A stretch of 6,047 bases of DNA from an uncultured Lachnospiraceae bacterium (GTDB taxonomy: Bacteria > Bacillota > Clostridia > Lachnospirales > Lachnospiraceae): the NCBI GenBank assembly GCA_900313265.1, contig OMRN01000208.1, positions 1 through 6,047 on the forward strand. The letters are read 5' to 3'. Of this stretch, positions 1 through 4,544 are shown in pieces. How positions within the stretch are numbered: the first letter of the stretch is position 1; the number at the start of each line of letters is the position of its first letter. The notes beneath the pieces are model-generated. The model was not told the origin of the DNA and did no database searches. It saw only the letters and a list, made by a program, of their open reading frames with translations. Both the position numbers and the translations under genes were made by a program.

Positions 1-222
1 GAGGATGATATCACCAGCCGCATGTACAAACACGTGGTTTCCATGGCAAACGATATCGGGCTCGAGTGCGTGACCGAAGGCGTGGAGACTTTAAAGCAGG
101 TTCAGCTTTTGCAGGATAACAAGTGCCCTATCGCGCAGGGCTTCTATTTCAGCAAGCCCCTGCCGGTCGAAGAATTCGAGAAACTTCTGGGCGGCACACC
201 GTTTGCGGATAAACTAAGTTAA
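1..222 (+). CDS. EAL-domain c-di-GMP phosphodiesterase, C-terminal fragment
   Basis: The reading frame is open from the first base, so the gene begins outside the window; 73 residues are visible. They match the end of an EAL domain, the family that hydrolyses the second messenger cyclic di-GMP to pGpG. The visible landmarks are EGVET (visible residues 26-30), the QGF motif (46-48) and the following FSKPLP and EEFEKLL. The Glu of EGVET and the Gln of QG(Y/F) are conserved in catalytically active EAL domains, so this end looks intact. The EAL, DDFG and metal-binding motifs, and any GGDEF, PAS or membrane parts, lie upstream and cannot be judged. The internal ATG at base 22 is not a credible start because homology continues through it. 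The protein ends a few residues after the EAL fold, as is common. A terminator follows 60 nt after the stop, so the gene ends its transcription unit. Confidence 0.93.
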   Translation, partial: EDDITSRMYKHVVSMANDIGLECVTEGVETLKQVQLLQDNKCPIAQGFYFSKPLPVEEFEKLLGGTPFADKLS

Positions 223-281
223 ATTCCGGACGAACGGTACCTAAGTTATTTAAGATATTTAATTTATTAAAGTTATTTGGG

Positions 282-314
282 AACAGGCGAAATTGGACTT
301 TCGCCTGTTTTTTT
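282..314 (+). terminator. Rho-independent terminator after the EAL gene
   Basis: A perfect 11-bp stem (282-292 paired with 299-309) encloses a 6-nt loop (TTGGAC), and a run of seven T at 308-314 begins at the end of the stem. There is no matching T run on the minus strand, so it should act only on plus-strand transcription. The 60 nt between the stop codon and the stem are AT-rich with no other recognisable signal. Confidence 0.93.
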
Positions 315-316
315 GT

Positions 317-405
317 TGGGTGCCTGTCACTTTTACCCTCAAAGTGCCTGTCACTTTTCCCTTTAAGGTGCCTGTCACTTTTGACCCAAAAGTGACAGGC
401 ACCCA
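317..405. repeat. Composite palindromic repeat, copy 1 (three direct units plus one inverted)
   Basis: The 15-bp unit GTGCCTGTCACTTTT occurs at 320-334, 344-358 and 368-382, an exact 24-bp period, and its inverse complement is at 388-402. The last direct unit and the inverted unit form a 16-bp perfect hairpin (367-382 with 388-403) around the loop GACCC. The outermost unit pairs with the inverted one over 18 bp (317-334 with 388-405), so the element is bounded by inverted repeats. The spacers are ACCCTCAAA and CCCTTTAAG. The same design recurs at 3095-3156 and 4444-4529. It resembles REP/BIME-type elements mobilised in trans by Y1 (RAYT-like) transposases; that link is inference, as no transposase is in the window. 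Confidence 0.9.
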
Positions 406-421
406 TCCCACATAGTATAAT
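392..421 (+). promoter_or_regulatory. Candidate sigma-70/sigma-A promoter of the AraC/MutS-like operon
   Basis: A perfect -10 hexamer TATAAT lies at 416-421. Eighteen nt upstream is GTGACA (392-397), which matches the TTGACA consensus at five of six positions and lies inside the inverted terminal unit of repeat copy 1. Transcription would start near 428-430 and leave a leader of about 95 nt before the ATG at 524. It is the only good promoter-like pair seen in this gap. Confidence 0.6.
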
Positions 422-437
422 AACTACATGATGCATA

Positions 438-474
438 CCGACCCCGACAAAGTGTGCACAAAAAGTCGGGCCGG
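438..474 (+). promoter_or_regulatory. Dyad in the leader of the AraC-type gene; possible operator or leader hairpin
   Basis: CCCGAC (443-448) is complementary to GTCGGG (465-470), and CCG (438-440) can pair with CGG (472-474) across a small internal loop. The 8-bp palindrome TGTGCACA (453-460) sits in the loop. The dyad lies just downstream of the predicted start of transcription and upstream of the ribosome site. That would suit a repressor or autoregulatory site, or an RNA hairpin. No T run follows it, so it is not a terminator. Confidence 0.35.
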
Positions 475-511
475 AAAACTCCGGGTGTGATTTAATGATT
501 TTAAGCGGAAT

Positions 512-518
512 GAGGTGA
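512..518 (+). promoter_or_regulatory. Ribosome binding site that decides the AraC-type start
   Basis: GAGGTGA ends 5 nt before the ATG at 524. An in-frame GTG at 515 lies inside this site and so cannot be the start. Confidence 0.8.
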
Positions 519-523
519 CCGTT

Positions 524-1357
524 ATGAAAGACTGGATTGACGGATTTCAGGCTTCCATTGATTATATCGAGCAAAACCTGACGAAGGAACTGGACATTGA
601 GAAAATTGCAGCCATTGCGGCGCTTTCCCCTTTCTATTACCAGCGCATCTTCGGAGCCATGTGCGGCATGACCGTCGGTGAATACATCCGGGCCCGCCGC
701 ATGACACTCTCGGCACAGGAACTGGCCTGCTCCGACTGCAAGGTAATCGACATTGCGATGAAGTACGGCTATGATTCCCCCGACAGTTTTGCAAAAGCCT
801 TCCAGCGCTTTCACGGCATCACCCCGACACAGGCAAGAGAATCGGGGACGAACCTTAAGTCCTTTGCTCCGCTTAAAATCAAAATCACACTGGAGGGCGG
901 AAACATGCTGGATTACAAAATTGTGGAAAAGGCACCTTTTACGGTTGCCGGCATAAAAAAGAGATTTGATTCCGAAACAAGTTACACGGAAATTCCGAAA
1001 TTCTGGGGCGAGTGGATGTCGGACATGAAAGGTTTAAAGGGAATGTTCGGTATATGTACCGACATGGACGGAAAAACCTTCGACTACTGGATTGCCGATT
1101 TATATCTGCCGTGGGCGGATCTTCCGGAAGGCGTAAGCACTTATCAGATTCCCGGCGGACTGTGGGCATTGTTCATGTGCAAAGGGCCCCTGCCGGACAG
1201 CATGCAGAAAGTCAATACCGAAATCTGGACGCAGTGGCTTCCTTCCCTGCAGGGTTACACTCTGGCAGGAAACTATTCAATGGAATTTTATCTCCCTCCG
1301 GAGAAAAATCCCGCCGATACGGTCAGCTATATCTGCATTCCGTTGAAAAAGCTGTAG
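524..1357 (+). CDS. AraC-family regulator with C-terminal GyrI-like effector-binding domain
   Basis: A 277-residue cytoplasmic transcription regulator, probably an activator. Residues about 5-107 are an AraC/XylS DNA-binding domain with two helix-turn-helix units. The first spans roughly 23-60 (LDIEKIAAIAALSPFYYQRIF, GEYIRARRM) and the second 71-105 (VIDIAMKYGYDSPDSFAKAFQRFHGITPTQAR). Residues about 128-276 resemble the GyrI-like / BmrR effector-binding fold found in Rob- and SoxS-related regulators, which binds hydrophobic or cationic small molecules. It contains the MEFYLP strand, with a Glu at 253 in the region where such domains often carry a ligand-binding acid. The DNA-binding-first order is typical of this subgroup. 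The start at 524 is set by the ribosome site at 512-518. The gene is followed after 25 nt by the MutS-like gene, with no terminator between, so it probably regulates or is co-regulated with that ATPase. The ligand cannot be told from the sequence. Confidence 0.93.
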   Translation: MKDWIDGFQASIDYIEQNLTKELDIEKIAAIAALSPFYYQRIFGAMCGMTVGEYIRARRMTLSAQELACSDCKVIDIAMKYGYDSPDSFAKAFQRFHGITPTQARESGTNLKSFAPLKIKITLEGGNMLDYKIVEKAPFTVAGIKKRFDSETSYTEIPKFWGEWMSDMKGLKGMFGICTDMDGKTFDYWIADLYLPWADLPEGVSTYQIPGGLWALFMCKGPLPDSMQKVNTEIWTQWLPSLQGYTLAGNYSMEFYLPPEKNPADTVSYICIPLKKL

Positions 1358-1369
1358 TTTTAAAAACAT

Positions 1370-1375
1370 GAGAGG
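1370..1375 (+). promoter_or_regulatory. Ribosome binding site for the MutS-like gene
   Basis: GAGAGG lies 7 nt before the ATG at 1383. The in-frame ATG at 1368 overlaps this site and has no purine-rich sequence at a suitable distance of its own, so 1383 is preferred. Confidence 0.65.
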
Positions 1376-1382
1376 TACGAGT

Positions 1383-3095
1383 ATGAATCAACAAACCGGA
1401 TTCAGCCTGATGCAACCCATAAAATCAAATCCCGAATACCGCAGACTTCCGGATCACGTGATGCATGATCTCGGTCTGGAGGCCTTTTGCAAGGCTGCCT
1501 CGGACGACGACAAAGAACGCCGTCTGATTACAAACGTACTGTCGCAGATAACGGACGACGTGAGTGTCGCTGACTACCGGCGGGCGATTTTTGCGGATAT
1601 TCTCAATCTCCCTGAACTTCGGACGACCATGATGCAGCTGTTTGAACGGATACAGTTCCTGAAAGATTTTTCCACCATGCACAAGACCTCCGACGAGGAA
1701 CTCGGATTGTGGCATCTTTTTCACCGCCTCGACGAACTCGACGACTACATCCGGATCGTGGAAACCATGCGGGACTGCCTTTCCGACGAAAGAATTCAGT
1801 CCGAAGGGCTGAAAAATCTTAAGGATTACGTTTCCTCTCTTTACGAGGATGCGTGCTTTGCCGAAATGAAGACGGACATCGCCGCACTGAAAATGAAAAC
1901 ATCGGAGGTGCAGAGCGTCACCCTCGGCATCAACGTCAATGAGCGCTTCGAAGCCACCAGCATCGGACTGGTCTCCGTTAACAGGAAGCCGTTTAAGAAA
2001 TCGAACATCGTCAGCAATTTTGCCGATGCGGTCGCAGCGAAAGATAAAATCCGCGACAACGCGGACTGGGACGGCGATTTGCACTATCAGCTCATCGAAA
2101 AAGAGGAAAAGCGCGGCATGATTGAGTATATGAAGGAAGAAGGCGGACTGCTCGGCGCAGCCAGCGTCATCGCCAACGCCACGACCGTAAATCCTTCGGC
2201 AGATGATCTTGCGGCCGGCTCAACTTTCTACCTGGATGCCGTGATGAATAAAGTCCTCCGTTCCCTTGTAAAAAAGCTGAGGGATACACTTACCAAATAC
2301 GCGGACGTGGCAATCATGAATGTTTCCGGACTGGTGCCGGAGTTTCTGTATTACATCCGGTGCGCCGGATTAATAAACCGTTTGATGGAAAAAGGCTGTG
2401 TGTTCTGCGAAGCGCAGCCGGAAACGGAGGGTGAAACCTCCATGACGGCGGAAGGCTTCTACAATCTGAAGCTCGCCATGAATATGGAAAATGCAAAAGA
2501 GATTGTCCCCAACGATTTGATTTTTGACAAAAATCATACCGTCTATATTCTCACCGGTGCGAACCGCGGCGGAAAAACCACCATCACGCAGGCGGTCGGC
2601 CAGCTGTTCGTTCTGGCGCAGGGCGGACTTTTCGTTCCGGCCCAAAGCTTCCGCTATGTTCCCTGCGACTGCGTCTACACGCACTTTCCGGCGGATGAGG
2701 ACAAGACCATGGATTTGGGAAGACTCGGAGAGGAGTGCGTCCGTTTTAAGGAGATGTTCTCGGCAGCTACCGGCAAAAGCCTCCTGCTTTTAAACGAAAC
2801 CTTCTCCACCACCTCGTTTGAGGAAGGCTACTACATCGCCAGGGATTCCGTGAAAGCGCTCTTAACCAAAGCAGCGCGGACAATCTACAATACCCATATG
2901 CATAAACTCGGAGAGGACGCCGGAGATTTTTCCCTTGAAAACACCGGCGCCGGCGCAGCCTCGTTAATTATGAAAACCGAGGATGGCCGGCGTTCCTTCA
3001 AGGTGGCTTTGGCCAGACCGGAGGGCTCATCCTACGCAAAGGATATCGCCGAAAAATACGGTGTGACCTATGAAATGCTCATCGCCTCAGAGTAG
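1383..3095 (+). CDS. MutS-like ATPase lacking mismatch-recognition domains, with variant Walker B
   Basis: A 570-residue protein whose C-terminal part (about 385-570) is the ABC-type ATPase domain of the MutS family. The Walker A loop is GANRGGKTT (392-400; MutS has GPNMGGKST). The Walker B strand is LLLLNE (467-472; MutS has an Asp where Asn 471 stands here), followed by TFSTTS. The THMHKLG segment (504-510) matches the MutS TH(Y/M)HEL switch, and ARPEGSSYAKDIAEKYG (544-560) matches the closing SYGI-VA-LAG segment. The MutS signature Ser-Thr-Phe is replaced by DLGRLGEE. The first 380 residues look helical, like the core/lever and clamp region. No N-terminal Phe-X-Glu mismatch-reading domain and no C-terminal Smr nuclease domain are present, so it is neither MutS1 nor MutS2. 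DNA binding and ATP use are likely; a role in mismatch repair is not supported. It is the second gene of the operon with the AraC-GyrI regulator. Its stop codon touches repeat copy 2. The exact subfamily is unknown to me. Confidence 0.88.
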   Translation: MNQQTGFSLMQPIKSNPEYRRLPDHVMHDLGLEAFCKAASDDDKERRLITNVLSQITDDVSVADYRRAIFADILNLPELRTTMMQLFERIQFLKDFSTMHKTSDEELGLWHLFHRLDELDDYIRIVETMRDCLSDERIQSEGLKNLKDYVSSLYEDACFAEMKTDIAALKMKTSEVQSVTLGINVNERFEATSIGLVSVNRKPFKKSNIVSNFADAVAAKDKIRDNADWDGDLHYQLIEKEEKRGMIEYMKEEGGLLGAASVIANATTVNPSADDLAAGSTFYLDAVMNKVLRSLVKKLRDTLTKYADVAIMNVSGLVPEFLYYIRCAGLINRLMEKGCVFCEAQPETEGETSMTAEGFYNLKLAMNMENAKEIVPNDLIFDKNHTVYILTGANRGGKTTITQAVGQLFVLAQGGLFVPAQSFRYVPCDCVYTHFPADEDKTMDLGRLGEECVRFKEMFSAATGKSLLLLNETFSTTSFEEGYYIARDSVKALLTKAARTIYNTHMHKLGEDAGDFSLENTGAGAASLIMKTEDGRRSFKVALARPEGSSYAKDIAEKYGVTYEMLIASE

Positions 3096-3156
3096 GTGCC
3101 TGTCACTTTTGACCTTAAAGTGCCTGTCACTTTTGGGTCAAAAGTGACAGGCACCC
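3095..3156. repeat. Composite palindromic repeat, copy 2 (two direct units plus one inverted)
   Basis: The unit GTGCCTGTCACTTTT lies at 3096-3110 and 3120-3134 (24-bp period, spacer GACCTTAAA). The inverse copy is at 3140-3154, giving a 15-bp hairpin with loop GGGTC; the outer unit pairs with it over 16 bp (3095-3110 with 3140-3155). The G of the upstream TAG stop codon (3093-3095) is also the first base of the element, and the other end lies 6 bp from the stop codon of the convergent gene. It therefore fills nearly all of the 67-bp convergent gap. A bidirectional transcription-blocking role is possible, but no T run accompanies the stem. Confidence 0.9.
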
Positions 3157-3162
3157 TTACAT

Positions 3163-4416
3163 TCACTCCACGGTGAAAATCGATTCAAAACCGGTCTGCG
3201 CTAAAATTTCCCGGACATTCTCCTTTACTCCGGTCAGCGTCAAACCGTCCTCCGCACTCTTGTGCATGATGAGCAGAACTCTTAATCCCGCCGAGGAAAT
3301 ATACTCAAGCCCCGTGCAGTCGATTTCGATTCTTCGAATCTTGTTTCCTTCCTGAATATTTTCAAAAGCCCTTAATACATCCGGGGCCGAGAGGGTATCG
3401 ATCCGGCCGTTAAAAATCATGGAAAGGAAATCACCCGCTAATCTGGCGCTGACACTTACCTCGCGGGAACGATATTCTTCCGTCTTTGTCGGCAAATCCG
3501 GAATTACCGTAATTTTCCAGTATGCGCAGTTTTCCATCGCCTTTTTCAGGTTTTCGGTCGTCTCGGGACTTTGTCCCGTAAGGTCCGGCATATAGTCGGA
3601 TACGGTAAGCCTCTCCGCCTTCAGCCCGTACTTTGCCAGAAACTCCATCGCCTTCTTCATGCTCTCCGGAGTCTCCGCTCCCGGATGAATAATCAGGGAG
3701 GACTTTCCGATTTCCACATCCGCTTTCTCTTTCACTCTTTGCGAAGAGCTTGCCATCATTTTTAAGAATTCATCTCCGAAAAACAGCCTCGCGGTGAGAA
3801 CGTACTGCAGCGCCGATTCCGGGTCCGCTACAATCCAGCATCCGCCCTTTTTCTCGAGAATCCGTCTGATATTGTCGCAAAGCACACCGGTCTCCGACTC
3901 GGTAAAATACATAAGCAGACCTTCCGTCGTAATACAGAACGGGCCTTCTTTATCTTTCAGTACTTTCTCAAGCGATCCGTAATTGGTTGCATCCACACCC
4001 GCGTAGGTGACATTTTTCCGATTGTTTTCTTCAATCAGGGACAGAACAACCGGTTCGGCTTCCAAAATCGTCGCAGGAAGATCCAGCCCCACATAATTCA
4101 TTCCGCTTCCCGCAAGCTGAATTCCGCGGGGTGTATATCCGCACGGCAGATCAACAATCGTCCGGCAGCCTGCTGCCTTCTCCATTGCTTCCATCGTGCG
4201 GTAACGTGTCTCCATCATGGCGAGACTGACCTTTAACTGATCCTCGGAGATCGCCGTCTCGGTTCCGTTCTGTGTCTCGTCTTTTTCCAGCCCCAGTTTT
4301 TCCGAAATGGCAATTGCATCCTTATCTCCGATCATCGCCAGCTGATAAAGGCACATCTTCGCCGTATTAAATACCGGGTTTACGCGTTCAAGTATTTTTA
4401 AATCCTCTCCGTCCAT
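3163..4416 (-). CDS. LCMT-type SAM methyltransferase fused to a C-terminal STAS domain
   Basis: A 417-residue protein with two parts. Residues about 10-305 are a class I SAM-dependent methyltransferase of the leucine carboxyl methyltransferase (LCMT/TcmP-like) type. The glycine-rich SAM loop is IVDLPCGYTPRG (87-98), an acidic strand end is YVGLDLP (108-114), VDATNY (141-146) follows, and ITTEGLLMYF (162-171) is characteristic of the LCMT group. Residues about 320-417 are a STAS domain, as in anti-sigma-factor antagonists such as SpoIIAA and RsbV. It carries FNGRIDTLSAPDVL, IDCTGLEYISSAGLRVLL and a closing TGFESIF. Ser 375 in ISSAGL aligns with the serine phosphorylated in SpoIIAA. No signal peptide or membrane segment is seen, so it should be cytoplasmic. 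The methyl acceptor is unknown and no anti-sigma kinase or phosphatase is in view. A modest ribosome site (AAGGGA on the minus strand, 4424-4429) lies 7 nt before the ATG at 4416. It converges with the MutS-like gene. Confidence 0.88.
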   Translation of the reverse strand: MDGEDLKILERVNPVFNTAKMCLYQLAMIGDKDAIAISEKLGLEKDETQNGTETAISEDQLKVSLAMMETRYRTMEAMEKAAGCRTIVDLPCGYTPRGIQLAGSGMNYVGLDLPATILEAEPVVLSLIEENNRKNVTYAGVDATNYGSLEKVLKDKEGPFCITTEGLLMYFTESETGVLCDNIRRILEKKGGCWIVADPESALQYVLTARLFFGDEFLKMMASSSQRVKEKADVEIGKSSLIIHPGAETPESMKKAMEFLAKYGLKAERLTVSDYMPDLTGQSPETTENLKKAMENCAYWKITVIPDLPTKTEEYRSREVSVSARLAGDFLSMIFNGRIDTLSAPDVLRAFENIQEGNKIRRIEIDCTGLEYISSAGLRVLLIMHKSAEDGLTLTGVKENVREILAQTGFESIFTVE

Positions 4417-4443
4417 TTTAAATTCCCTTTCGTATATTATTCA

Positions 4444-4529
4444 GGTGCCTGTCACTTTCGCCCTCAAAGTGCCTGTCACTTTCGCCCTCAAAGTGCCTGT
4501 CACTTTTGCCCTAAAAGTGACAGGCACCC
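4444..4529. repeat. Composite palindromic repeat, copy 3 (three direct units plus one inverted)
   Basis: Units start at 4445, 4469 and 4493, again at 24-bp steps, with identical spacers GCCCTCAAA. The first two units end in TTTC rather than TTTT. The inverse copy is at 4513-4527 and forms a 15-bp hairpin with the third unit around the loop GCCCT. The element fills most of the 128 nt between the copper ATPase stop and the methyltransferase-STAS start. The near-identity of the units within this copy points to recent unit duplication or conversion. Confidence 0.9.
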
Positions 4530-4543
4530 AAGAGGCACCCAAG
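4522..4543. repeat. Perfect 11-bp tandem duplication at the edge of repeat copy 3
   Basis: AGGCACCCAAG occurs at 4522-4532 and immediately again at 4533-4543. It duplicates the outer edge of the inverted unit plus flanking bases and ends one base before the copper ATPase stop codon (4545-4547). Confidence 0.85.
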
Positions 4544-4544
4544 A

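Noticed and set aside
320..402. CRISPR array
   Set aside because: The repeats are 15 bp with 9-bp similar spacers and the last unit is inverted. CRISPR needs longer direct repeats with longer unique spacers. The same applies to the copies near 3100 and 4450.
515..517. GTG as start of the AraC-type gene
   Set aside because: It lies inside the ribosome binding site of the ATG at 524 and would add only three residues.
149..814. Minus-strand open frame of 221 codons
   Set aside because: It runs antisense to the AraC gene and through repeat copy 1. Its repeated K-S-D-R-H residues are simply the translated repeat, with no family resemblance.
1425..2084. Minus-strand open frame of 219 codons
   Set aside because: It lies wholly antisense to the MutS-like gene and resembles no family.
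4417..4460. Promoter of the methyltransferase-STAS gene in repeat copy 3
   Set aside because: TAATAT on the minus strand could be a -10 box, but the GTGACA units lie 10 or 34 nt from it and no -35-like hexamer is at 16-18 nt.
4493..4527. Repeat hairpins as ordinary rho-independent terminators
   Set aside because: The stems are long and perfect but no T run follows on either strand. A terminator role would need another mechanism.
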